Of a stretch of 5,977 nt of DNA, positions 1-5,793 are shown piece by piece. Each line of letters opens with the position of its first letter. Positions within the stretch are counted from its first letter, which is position 1. Source of the DNA: CAYMDD01 sp964409675 (lineage in GTDB: Bacteria; Pseudomonadota; Alphaproteobacteria; Rickettsiales; SXRF01); contig CAYPEF010000125.1 in the NCBI GenBank assembly GCA_964409675.1, positions 1 to 5,977 of the forward strand, in the 5' to 3' direction. The notes under the pieces are model-generated. The model saw only the letters and a program-made list of their open reading frames with translations, had not been told where the DNA came from and made no database searches. Both the position numbers and the translations under genes were made by a program.

Positions 1-55
1 ACGCCCGACCTCCAGATTCGTAGTCTGATGCTCTATCCAGCTGAGCTACGGGTGC
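1..55 (-). tRNA. tRNA-Arg (anticodon ACG), 3' part outside the window
   Basis: Read on the minus strand, the 5' acceptor strand GCACCCG (55-49) is followed by a D-stem GCTC/GAGC (46-43 with 33-30). The 5-bp anticodon stem TCAGA/TCTGG encloses the loop CTACGAA, which places anticodon ACG at 21-19. The variable region AGGTC and the 5' strand of the T-stem (GGGCG, 6-2) come next. The window ends at the first base of the T-loop, so the T-stem 3' strand, the acceptor 3' strand and CCA cannot be seen. The ACG anticodon (A34 normally edited to inosine by TadA) reads CGU, CGC and CGA arginine codons. The visible cloverleaf is intact. Confidence 0.93.
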
Positions 56-93
56 GCATGTGGCGTTGCAGGGATTCTGCAAGCGAGTGCAGG

Positions 94-121
94 AACCTAG
101 CAAAAAAAGGGGAAATGACAA
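94..121 (-). promoter_or_regulatory. Candidate promoter of tRNA-Arg
   Basis: On the minus strand TTGTCA (121-116, five of six to TTGACA) is separated by 16 bases from TAGGTT (99-94), which keeps the TA...T of a -10 box. Transcription would begin near position 87, about 30 bases before the mature tRNA 5' end. The leader would carry a small hairpin (TTGCAG/CTGCAA, 66-71 with 77-82). The -10 match is weak, so this is an inference from spacing and location. Confidence 0.3.
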
Positions 122-154
122 GCCTTTTCTCTGGCTGGACGAAAATCATCGATA

Positions 155-183
155 TTGACTAAAATCACCGGATTCTTTAGAGC
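155..183 (+). promoter_or_regulatory. Candidate promoter of the small exported-protein gene
   Basis: TTGACT at 155-160 resembles a -35 box (five of six) and is followed, after 17 bases, by TAGAGC at 178-183, a poor -10 match. This would start transcription near 190 and give a leader of about 34 bases before the ATG at 224. The TTG of this -35 candidate could be mistaken for a start codon of the downstream gene; it has no ribosome-binding site. Confidence 0.3.
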
Positions 184-214
184 TTTAAATGATTTATCAA
201 TGACCAACGCATCT

Positions 215-218
215 GGAG
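215..218 (+). promoter_or_regulatory. Ribosome-binding site fixing the start at 224
   Basis: GGAG at 215-218 lies five bases before the ATG at 224. The in-frame alternatives, TTG at 155 and ATG at 200, have no comparable sequence upstream. The start at 224 also places a complete signal peptide exactly at the N terminus. Confidence 0.7.
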
Positions 219-223
219 CCGTC

Positions 224-628
224 ATGCGCGCATTTACCTTTGCTTTCCTTGCACTTGTGGCAGCCATAATTACACCTGCCTTCATCGGGCCGGCGCTGGC
301 GCAGAACATGGCTTCCGCCGCGGCGGAGAAATCACCGCTTTTGGTGATTCGCTTCAACCAGCCGCATGTGTATTTTGAGCAATCGCTGAAAACCGCCGTG
401 CAACGCGCCGTTGAGGTAAAGCCGGATGTACGCTTCCGACTGGTGCAGATGTTGCCGGATGCCTCAAACGAAGACGCGCATGAAGCCGCCAAGCGCGACG
501 GCCAGAAACATCTGGCCAGCGTGGTAACGGCGCTGCGCAACCTGCGCATTCCCAACGAGCGCATGCAGATCATTCGCCAGGAACGCCCAGACGTCGCTAC
601 TGATGAAGTGCATATCTTCGTAGAATAA
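224..628 (+). CDS. Small exported protein of unknown function, possibly OmpA-like fold
   Basis: I do not recognise a named family. The product is 134 residues from the ATG at 224. Residues 1-26 form a classical Sec signal peptide: MRAF, a hydrophobic core to about residue 21, then a PALA-Q signal peptidase I site with cleavage predicted after Ala26. There is no lipobox cysteine, and no cysteine anywhere, so a soluble periplasmic protein is expected. The mature part reads as beta-alpha-beta-alpha-beta: strand LLVIRF (39-44), helix around 51-66, strand VRFRLVQ (69-75), a long helix about 82-108 ending in RIPNERM, and final strand EVHIFV (128-133). The phrase 'L..L.IP.ERM' resembles the OmpA C-terminal domain, but the Asp/Arg pair that binds peptidoglycan is not evident. 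The fold call is therefore inference. The gene stands alone, between tRNA-Arg (divergent) and ffh (convergent). In-frame starts at 200 or 155 would add only a non-hydrophobic extension. Confidence 0.75.
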   Translation: MRAFTFAFLALVAAIITPAFIGPALAQNMASAAAEKSPLLVIRFNQPHVYFEQSLKTAVQRAVEVKPDVRFRLVQMLPDASNEDAHEAAKRDGQKHLASVVTALRNLRIPNERMQIIRQERPDVATDEVHIFVE

Positions 629-643
629 CCGGCACGTCATTGC

Positions 644-665
644 GCCAATGCGCTAGCGCATTGGC
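644..665 (+). terminator. Palindrome between convergent genes, probable terminator of the 224-628 gene
   Basis: CCAATGCGCTAGCGCATTGG at 645-664 is a perfect 20-base palindrome, extended by one G-C pair to 644-665. It starts 16 bases after the stop of the exported-protein gene. On the plus strand it is followed by a moderately T-rich stretch (TTATATTCTT, 667-676), as in a weak intrinsic terminator. On the minus strand no T-run follows. The ffh stop codon TAG (655-653) lies inside it, so for ffh it would be a hairpin formed over the stop codon rather than a downstream terminator. Confidence 0.6.
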
Positions 666-2002
666 ATTATATTCTTCAGCCCCGCCCGCATCACGCCTTT
701 CTTTCCGAGCTTGCGGAATTTCTTCATCATGTTTTCCATTTCCTGGAACTGCTTGAGCAGTTTGTTGACCTCCTGCACCGTGGTGCCCGCACCCTTGGCG
801 ATGCGGATACGGCGGGAGGCATTGATAAGCTTCGGCTCGCGGCGTTCTTTGGGCGTCATGGATAGGATGATCGCTTCTTTAAGGCCGGTTTCCTTCTCTA
901 CGTCCACATTAGCCAGCTGATCTTTGATTTTCCCCACCCCCGGCAACATGGAGAGCATGGAGCCGATGCCACCCATCTTGCGCATCTTGCGAATCTGATC
1001 GAGCAGATCCTCCATATCGAACTGGCCTTTCTGCATACGCTCCGCCAGTTTTTCCGCATCTTCCTTGCTGATCGATTCCGCCGCCTTCTCCACCAGCGAT
1101 ACCACATCGCCCATATCCAGGATGCGCGAGGCAATGCGGTCCGGGTAGAATTCCTCGAACTCCTCCAGCTTTTCGCCGGTGCCCAGGAACTTGATTGGCC
1201 TACCGGTCACCTGCCGCATGGAAAGCGCCGCACCGCCGCGCCCGTCACCGTCGATACGCGTGAGGATAATACCGGTGACTCCGATTTCCTCGTTGAACTG
1301 GCGGGCAATGTTTACCGCATCCTGCCCGGTCAGCGAGTCCGCCACCAGCAGCGTCTCCAGCGGCTTGGCAAGCGCCTTTACCGCCTTCAGCTCATCCATC
1401 AGTTCGGTATCGATATGCAGCCGTCCCGCCGTATCGAGGATCAGCACATCATAGGCTTCCAGCCGCGCTGCTTTCAGCGCACGCTCGGTGATAACAAGCG
1501 GCGTCTGCCCTGCAACAATCGGCAGTGAACCCACTCCGGCGCGGGCAGCCACCTGCGCCAGCTGCTCCTGCGCGGCAGGGCGCTGCACGTCGAGCGAGGC
1601 GAGCATTACCTTTTTATTAAGGCGGTTTTTCAGCCGCAGCGCCAGTTTGCCCGAGCTGGTGGTTTTGCCTGAGCCCTGCAACCCGGCCATCATGATCACC
1701 ACCGGCGGCTCCGCCGCCAAGCTCAGCGCCGTATCCTCGCTGCCCAGCAGCTCGGTGAGATGGTCCTGCGTCAGCTTGATTACCATCTGCGCCGGGCTGA
1801 TGCTGCGGATCACTTCCGCGCCGATAGCCTTTTCCTTCAGCGACTGCGTGAACTCCTTCACCACCGGCAGCGCCACGTCCGCCTCTAAAAGCGCCACGCG
1901 CACTTCGCGCATCACGGCATCGATATCGGCTTCCGTCAGCGCCCCACGTTTGCGCAATTTTCCAAAAATATCACCTAACCGGTTGGAAAGGGAAGAAAAC
2001 AT
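653..2002 (-). CDS. ffh: Signal recognition particle protein Ffh (SRP54 GTPase)
   Basis: Ffh binds 4.5S RNA and the signal sequences of nascent chains, and hands ribosomes to the FtsY receptor at the inner membrane in a GTP-dependent step. The 449 residues are full length for the family. Residues 1-90 are the N-domain helical bundle. The G domain follows: P-loop GLQGSGKTT (107-115), DVQRPAA (138-144, usually DTYRPAA), DTAGR (190-194), TRIDGD (248-253, the TKxD position) and GTGEK (274-278). The methionine-rich M domain begins near 320, with the finger loop GGIGSMLSMLPG (344-355) and the RNA-binding SRRIRIAKGAGTT (396-408). The tail is short and ends MPMR, with its stop codon inside a palindrome. 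The rpsP-rimM-trmD genes that often lie near ffh are not adjacent here; the downstream neighbour is convergent. The ATG start has a good ribosome-binding site. Confidence 0.98.
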   Translation of the reverse strand: MFSSLSNRLGDIFGKLRKRGALTEADIDAVMREVRVALLEADVALPVVKEFTQSLKEKAIGAEVIRSISPAQMVIKLTQDHLTELLGSEDTALSLAAEPPVVIMMAGLQGSGKTTSSGKLALRLKNRLNKKVMLASLDVQRPAAQEQLAQVAARAGVGSLPIVAGQTPLVITERALKAARLEAYDVLILDTAGRLHIDTELMDELKAVKALAKPLETLLVADSLTGQDAVNIARQFNEEIGVTGIILTRIDGDGRGGAALSMRQVTGRPIKFLGTGEKLEEFEEFYPDRIASRILDMGDVVSLVEKAAESISKEDAEKLAERMQKGQFDMEDLLDQIRKMRKMGGIGSMLSMLPGVGKIKDQLANVDVEKETGLKEAIILSMTPKERREPKLINASRRIRIAKGAGTTVQEVNKLLKQFQEMENMMKKFRKLGKKGVMRAGLKNIMPMR

Positions 2003-2008
2003 ATTTTA

Positions 2009-2013
2009 TCCTT
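2009..2013 (-). promoter_or_regulatory. Ribosome-binding site of ffh
   Basis: On the minus strand AAGGA (2013-2009) lies six bases before the ATG at 2002, ideal spacing. It sits just outside the long inverted repeat that starts at 2019. I could not identify a convincing ffh promoter between the two. Transcription may therefore start upstream of the repeat, which would put the hairpin in the ffh leader, or within it. Confidence 0.7.
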
Positions 2014-2018
2014 ACTAT

Positions 2019-2097
2019 TTTGTCATCCTGAGCGCAGCGAAGGATCCCGCTATCCGCACGGGGAGATCCTTCGCTTCGCTGCGCTCAGGATGACAAA
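2019..2097. repeat. Long imperfect inverted repeat (REP-like, 'VILSAAKDP' family)
   Basis: The left arm starts TTTGTCATCCTGAGCGCAGC (2019-2038) and continues GAAGGATC to 2046. The right arm, 2065-2097, is its reverse complement apart from five extra bases: the GCGAA unit of the stem occurs twice in the right arm and once in the left. About 28 pairs can form around an 18-base loop, in which CCCG (2046-2049) can alternatively pair with CGGG (2059-2062). Read on the plus strand the element encodes VILSAAKDP, the spurious peptide by which this very widespread intergenic element is known in many bacterial genomes. It lies between the divergent ffh and aguB genes, so it is not a terminator for either. 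Its role here is unknown; family membership is recognised by its sequence, not by a search. Confidence 0.88.
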
Positions 2098-2104
2098 GTT
2101 ATCA

Positions 2105-2133
2105 TTGCCACTTTAAGCATTTTTGCCGATATT
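2105..2133 (+). promoter_or_regulatory. Candidate promoter of aguBA
   Basis: TTGCCA (2105-2110, five of six to the -35 consensus) is followed after 17 bases by GATATT (2128-2133, four of six to the -10). Transcription would begin near 2140, giving a short leader before the ATG at 2168. The candidate begins only seven bases after the right end of the inverted repeat, so the repeat would lie directly upstream of the promoter. No operator is evident. Confidence 0.4.
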
Positions 2134-2155
2134 GCTATCCGCTTTTCGTTATGTT

Positions 2156-2160
2156 AGGTG
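2156..2160 (+). promoter_or_regulatory. Ribosome-binding site of aguB
   Basis: AGGTG at 2156-2160 is seven bases before the ATG at 2168. It supports this start, which also matches the family N terminus (short lead-in to the first beta strand, FTIGLLQM). Confidence 0.65.
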
Positions 2161-2167
2161 AAATATC

Positions 2168-3049
2168 ATGAAATCCAAGCCCTTTACCATCGGCCTTCTG
2201 CAAATGCGCTGCTCGAACGATCCGAAGCAGAGCCTCAAACACGCCTGCGACATGCTGGAAGACGCCGCGACAAAGGGCGTGCAGGTAGTCTGCCTGCCGG
2301 AGCTGTTCCTCCCTCATTATTTCTGCCAGAAGGAAGACCCGGATATCTTCGACCTTGCCGAGCCCATCCCCGGCCCCACCACGCAGAAGCTGGCGGAGAT
2401 AGCGAAGAAAACCGGCATGGTCATTGTTGGTTCCATCTTTGAGCGCCGCGCTGCGGGCGTCTATCACAACACCGCCGTGGTGCTGGAAAAAGACGGGTCC
2501 GTAAAAGGCATCTACCGCAAGATGCATATCCCCGATGACCCGCTTTATTATGAAAAATACTACTTCACTCCCGGCGATCTTGGCTTCAAATCCTTCGATA
2601 CATCATATGGCAACATCGGCACGCTGGTATGCTGGGACCAGTGGTATCCCGAGGGCGCGCGCCTCACTGCCATGCAGGGCGCGGACGTGCTATTCTACCC
2701 CACCGCCATCGGCTGGCACCCCTCCGAGAAAGCCGAATGGGAGCAGGCGCAGGTGGAGCAATGGGTGACCATCCAGCGCAGTCATGCCATTGCCAACGGA
2801 CTGTTCGTCGCCGCCTGCAACCGCATCGGCCATGAACCGGGCGTGGGTGACGGCATCGAGTTCTTCGGCAACTCCTTCATCTGCGACCCTTACGGTCGTT
2901 TCCTCGCCCGCGCCAGCGCCGATAAGGAAGAAATCCTGATCGCTGAAGTTGATCCCGCCATGAATGAAGAAAAGCGCCGCCACTGGCCATTCTTCCGCGA
3001 TCGGCGCATTGATGCCTATGGCAACATCACCAACCGGTTTGGAAACTAA
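2168..3049 (+). CDS. aguB: N-carbamoylputrescine amidase (nitrilase superfamily)
   Basis: The enzyme hydrolyses N-carbamoylputrescine to putrescine, CO2 and ammonia, the last step of the agmatine route to polyamines, in the cytoplasm. The 293 residues match the usual length of about 290-300. The nitrilase-fold triad is visible: Glu45 in LPELF, Lys118 in YRKMHIPDDP and Cys155 in VCWDQWYPEGAR. The segment DPLYYEKYYFTPGD (124-137) and the GWHPSEK region (182-188) are typical of AguB rather than of other nitrilase-branch amidases. The gene is followed two bases later by agmatine deiminase, whose product is this enzyme's substrate, which makes the specificity assignment strong. No truncation, frameshift or missing catalytic residue is seen. 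Confidence 0.96.
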   Translation: MKSKPFTIGLLQMRCSNDPKQSLKHACDMLEDAATKGVQVVCLPELFLPHYFCQKEDPDIFDLAEPIPGPTTQKLAEIAKKTGMVIVGSIFERRAAGVYHNTAVVLEKDGSVKGIYRKMHIPDDPLYYEKYYFTPGDLGFKSFDTSYGNIGTLVCWDQWYPEGARLTAMQGADVLFYPTAIGWHPSEKAEWEQAQVEQWVTIQRSHAIANGLFVAACNRIGHEPGVGDGIEFFGNSFICDPYGRFLARASADKEEILIAEVDPAMNEEKRRHWPFFRDRRIDAYGNITNRFGN

Positions 3050-3051
3050 CC

Positions 3052-4104
3052 ATGCCCTACCGCATGCCCGCCGAATGGGAACGCCAGGAAGCCATGTGGC
3101 TGGCCTGGCCGCACAATAAAAATGACTGGCCGGACCGCTTCGGCCCGATTCCGTGGGTGTATGTGGAAATCATCCGCTATCTCAGCCAACACCAGCGCAT
3201 CCGCCTGCTGGTGCGCAACGACTGGGACGAAAACACCGCCCGCGACATACTGGAGCGCGCGCATGTGAACATCGACCAGATCGATTTCTGGCAGATCCCC
3301 ACCAATCGCATCTGGATGCGCGATTCCGGCCCCATCTTCGTGCGCGATGAGAATGGCCAGAAAGTCATGCTGAACTGGAAATTCAACGCCTGGGCCAAAT
3401 ACCCCAACCACAAGCTGGATGACAAAGTGCCCGAGCGCGCGCAGGCCTTCCTGCCGTACAAGCGTGAAACCCCATGGATTGAATGGGAAGGCAAGCAGCG
3501 CCGCATCGTGCTGGAAGGCGGCGCGATTGATGTGAACGGGCAAGGCGCGCTCATCACCACCGAAGAATGTCTGATCGACCCGGCAGTGCAATGCCGCAAC
3601 CCCGGCTTCACCTTCCGCCATTACGAGGAAGCCTTTGCACAATGGCTCGGTATCGACCAGGTGATATGGCTTGGCAAAGGCATCGCCGGCGACGACACGC
3701 ACGGCCATGTGGACGACCTCGCCCGCTTCATCAACGAAGACACTATCGTCACCGTGGTGGAATCCAACGAAGAAGACGAAAACCACGCCCCGCTCAAGCA
3801 GAACCTCAAGCGCCTGAAGGCCGCGCGCGCTCTGAATATAAAGCCCTATAACATCATCGAGCTGCCCATGCCGCGCCCGGTGATTTTCGAAGACACGCGC
3901 CTGCCGCTTTCCTACGCCAATTTCCTGATAGCCAACAATATCGTGCTGGTGCCCACCTTCAACGATCCCAACGACCGCACCGCGCTCAGCATCCTAAGCG
4001 AAGCCATGCCCGAGCGCGAAATCATCGGCATCCATGCGAGCGACCTGGTCTGGGGCTTCGGCACCCTGCATTGCATGAGCCAGCAGGAACCGGCTGATTT
4101 GTAA
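3052..4104 (+). CDS. aguA: Agmatine deiminase (agmatine iminohydrolase)
   Basis: AguA converts agmatine to N-carbamoylputrescine and ammonia; AguB then finishes the path to putrescine. It belongs to the guanidino-group-modifying (peptidylarginine-deiminase-like) superfamily. The 350 residues are slightly shorter than common members of about 360-380. Motifs in order: MPAEWERQEAMWLAWP (5-20), the substrate-binding WMRDSGP (88-94), LEGGAID (154-160), catalytic GDDTHGHVDDLARF (213-226) with the HxD pair at His219/Asp221, and the nucleophile Cys341 in GFGTLHCMSQQEP. The family often has GGGNIHC at the last site, so GFGTLHC is a mild variant with the Cys and preceding His kept. The ATG is two bases after the aguB stop, so the pair is probably co-transcribed and translationally coupled. 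Only a weak GGA (3041-3043) precedes the start. A palindrome follows 20 bases after the stop. Confidence 0.97.
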   Translation: MPYRMPAEWERQEAMWLAWPHNKNDWPDRFGPIPWVYVEIIRYLSQHQRIRLLVRNDWDENTARDILERAHVNIDQIDFWQIPTNRIWMRDSGPIFVRDENGQKVMLNWKFNAWAKYPNHKLDDKVPERAQAFLPYKRETPWIEWEGKQRRIVLEGGAIDVNGQGALITTEECLIDPAVQCRNPGFTFRHYEEAFAQWLGIDQVIWLGKGIAGDDTHGHVDDLARFINEDTIVTVVESNEEDENHAPLKQNLKRLKAARALNIKPYNIIELPMPRPVIFEDTRLPLSYANFLIANNIVLVPTFNDPNDRTALSILSEAMPEREIIGIHASDLVWGFGTLHCMSQQEPADL

Positions 4105-4124
4105 AACACCTAACGCCTATCTTC

Positions 4125-4152
4125 TGTCATCCCCGCCTGCGCAGGGATGACA
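4125..4152. terminator. Short palindromic repeat between convergent aguA and rnc, possible terminator
   Basis: TGTCATCCC (4125-4133) pairs with GGGATGACA (4144-4152), and an alternative inner palindrome CCTGCGCAGG occupies 4135-4144. This is the TGTCATCCCCGC...GGGATGACA intergenic repeat type seen in many proteobacteria. Being 20 bases after the aguA stop and 17 before the rnc stop, it is well placed to end both transcripts. Neither side has a classical T-run directly after the stem. On the plus strand A6 then CTTTT follows, which makes a second small hairpin (ACAAAA/TTTTGT, 4150-4155 with 4159-4164). The terminator role is therefore an inference from position. Confidence 0.55.
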
Positions 4153-4169
4153 AAAAACTTTTGTAACCT

Positions 4170-4829
4170 CTACTCGCTGCCCAACTTACCCAACAACTCC
4201 GCCGCCGCCAGCTGCTCCGCCTGCCGCTTGGATTTCGCCTGACCCTGCGCCGGCGTATGACCTTTTACCTCCACCTGCACAATAAAGAGCGGAGCATGCG
4301 CCGGCCCGGTCTGCTCGATCAGTGAATATACCGGCACCGGCATTCCCCTGCCCTGTGCCCATTCCTGTAGGGTGGTTTTCGCATCCTTCGGCGCTTCTTT
4401 CAGTTTCGCCGCGTAAATTTCCCAGCGCGACAGCACGAACGCCTTAGCCGCCTGCAACCCGCCATCCAGATACAATGCGCCGATCAGCGCTTCGCACACA
4501 TCCTCCAGGTTGGAATCATTCTCCCTCCCCCCCAGCGCTTCTTCGCTTGCGGAAAGAATCAGGTGCTCGCCCATGTTGTTTTCCCGCGCAATGCGTGCCA
4601 GTGTCTCACCCCGCACAAGCGCTGCCTGACGGCGCGCCAGGTCGCCTTCTTTTTCCAGCGGAAAATGCGTATAAAGCATTTCGGCCACGATCATTCCCAG
4701 CACGGCATCACCCAAGAATTCTAACCGCTGGTTGTTAGGCACATTGATGCAGCTGGAGTGCGTCAACGCCTGCTTCAGTAGGGCATCATCATGAAAACGA
4801 TGATTGAGCGCCTGCTCCAGCCTGTGCAT
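4170..4829 (-). CDS. rnc: Ribonuclease III
   Basis: RNase III cleaves double-stranded RNA, including the 30S rRNA precursor, and works as a homodimer with Mg2+. From the ATG at 4829 the protein has 219 residues, close to the usual 220-240. The nuclease domain carries the signature QRLEFLGDAVL (34-44), with Glu37 and Asp41, and LEDVCEALIGALYLDGG (108-124), with Asp110 and Glu113, so all four metal-binding acidic residues are present. The double-stranded-RNA-binding domain spans about 150-217 and ends in the conserved KSKRQAEQLAA helix (199-209). Start choice: lepB ends TAA and one base later comes this ATG. An in-frame TTG at 4838 would overlap lepB by eight bases and add only three residues. 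Neither has a clear ribosome-binding site, which suggests coupling to lepB translation. In many alphaproteobacteria era follows rnc; here the next gene is the convergent aguA. Confidence 0.96.
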   Translation of the reverse strand: MHRLEQALNHRFHDDALLKQALTHSSCINVPNNQRLEFLGDAVLGMIVAEMLYTHFPLEKEGDLARRQAALVRGETLARIARENNMGEHLILSASEEALGGRENDSNLEDVCEALIGALYLDGGLQAAKAFVLSRWEIYAAKLKEAPKDAKTTLQEWAQGRGMPVPVYSLIEQTGPAHAPLFIVQVEVKGHTPAQGQAKSKRQAEQLAAAELLGKLGSE

Positions 4830-4830
4830 A

Positions 4831-5709
4831 TTAGTCAATTATATGCAACATGCGGTTCCAGCGGATACCGCGCGGCCGGTGCACGCCGTCCGTATCGAGC
4901 GAGAAGAACACGATCTCCGCCCGCCCCACGATATTGCGCTCCGGCACATACCCCACCTCCTGCAGGAACCGGCTATCGCGTGAATTGTCGCGGTTATCGC
5001 CCATCATGAAATAATGCCCCGGCGGCACGGTATAAATGCCGGTATTATTGGCAAACCCTTCATCGCGCTCCTGGAGTATCTGGATTTTCTTCCCCTCCGG
5101 CAGCGCCTCGGTATAGACATCGATGGTTCTGGGCGCATCCTGGCCTTCCTTATCCACGAACTCACCGGATTTCACCCGCGGCAACGGCTCGCCGTTAATA
5201 TAAAGGATGCTGTTACGCACCTGCACCGTATCGCCCGGCAAGCCGATAATGCGCTTGATGTAATCGATGCTGGTATCCCTGGGCAGGCGGAACACCACCA
5301 CGTCGCCCCGCTTGGGCTTGCCCAGTTCCATCACGCGCTCATCAATCGGCATCACGCCGAACGGAAAGGAATAGCGGCTGTAGCCATAGCTGTATTTGGA
5401 GACGAACAGGTAATCCCCCACCAGCAAATTGCTTTTCATCGAACCGGAAGGAATATGGAACGGCTCGAACAAAAACGAGCGCAGCGTCACCGCGATCAGA
5501 CCGGCATAGAACAGCACCTTCAGATCTTCGCGTGTGCGGCAGAAAATCACAACGAAAATGGCCACAATCGCCGCCGCGGTGGACTTAAACACCAGCAACG
5601 CCGCCAGCACCAGCCCGAACCCAAGGAACAGGCGCATAATTCCCGCATCCCAGGATTTCCGCCCAGAATCAGAGGGATTATCAATATTTTCTTTTACATC
5701 CAAAGACAT
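4831..5709 (-). CDS. lepB: Signal peptidase I
   Basis: LepB is the inner-membrane serine protease that removes signal peptides from exported proteins on the periplasmic side. The 292 residues include a polar cytoplasmic N terminus (1-20) and hydrophobic stretches at about 25-42, 44-58 and 65-82, the last leading straight into the catalytic box FHIPSGSMKSNLLVGDY (84-100) with nucleophile Ser90. The general-base Lys152 is in DYIKRIIGLPGD (149-160). Box E, GDNRDNSRDSR, is at 237-247. All catalytic elements are intact. The N terminus holds more hydrophobic sequence than the single-anchor forms common in alphaproteobacteria, so one or two extra membrane segments are likely; the topology is inferred. 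AAGG precedes the ATG by six bases. It is the first gene of a lepB-rnc pair. Confidence 0.97.
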   Translation of the reverse strand: MSLDVKENIDNPSDSGRKSWDAGIMRLFLGFGLVLAALLVFKSTAAAIVAIFVVIFCRTREDLKVLFYAGLIAVTLRSFLFEPFHIPSGSMKSNLLVGDYLFVSKYSYGYSRYSFPFGVMPIDERVMELGKPKRGDVVVFRLPRDTSIDYIKRIIGLPGDTVQVRNSILYINGEPLPRVKSGEFVDKEGQDAPRTIDVYTEALPEGKKIQILQERDEGFANNTGIYTVPPGHYFMMGDNRDNSRDSRFLQEVGYVPERNIVGRAEIVFFSLDTDGVHRPRGIRWNRMLHIID

Positions 5710-5715
5710 AATAAA

Positions 5716-5719
5716 CCTT
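5716..5719 (-). promoter_or_regulatory. Ribosome-binding site of lepB
   Basis: On the minus strand AAGG (5719-5716) lies six bases before the ATG at 5709. It is the best match upstream of the gene and supports this start over the internal Met25, which would lose the polar N-terminal segment. Confidence 0.55.
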
Positions 5720-5748
5720 AAGCCGTTGAGGCGATGCTTAAAATGCGT

Positions 5749-5777
5749 ACAGTAAGGAGCTTGCCGGGCTTTTTCAA
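5749..5777 (-). promoter_or_regulatory. Candidate promoter of lepB-rnc
   Basis: On the minus strand TTGAAA (5777-5772, five of six to the -35) is followed after exactly 17 bases by TACTGT (5754-5749), which keeps TA...T of the -10 box. This gives a leader of roughly 30-35 bases before lepB. The -10 match is weak. Confidence 0.35.
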
Positions 5778-5793
5778 ATCTTTTCCTTCGCCA

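Noticed and set aside
155..223. Longer N terminus for the exported protein, starting at TTG 155 or ATG 200
   Set aside because: Neither start has a ribosome-binding site, and both would place a polar extension before the signal peptide. The TTG also falls in a -35-like hexamer.
97..573. Minus-strand open frame opposite the small exported-protein gene
   Set aside because: The plus strand has a well-placed ribosome-binding site, an excellent signal peptide and a plausible domain. The minus frame is Ala, Ser and Arg rich with none of these.
1488..2093. Plus-strand open frame opposite the 5' part of ffh, ending in the repeat
   Set aside because: Its tail is the VILSAAKDP translation of the intergenic inverted repeat and the rest is antisense to the Ffh N and G domains. 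This pattern marks spurious gene calls.
3046..3786. Long minus-strand open frame opposite aguA (246 codons)
   Set aside because: It is antisense to a complete AguA, a common shadow in GC-rich coding sequence, and shows no family motif.
5014..5721. Long plus-strand open frame opposite lepB (235 codons)
   Set aside because: It is antisense to an intact LepB with all catalytic boxes. Its translation is rich in His, Arg and Gln with no recognisable motif, and it has no convincing ribosome-binding site.
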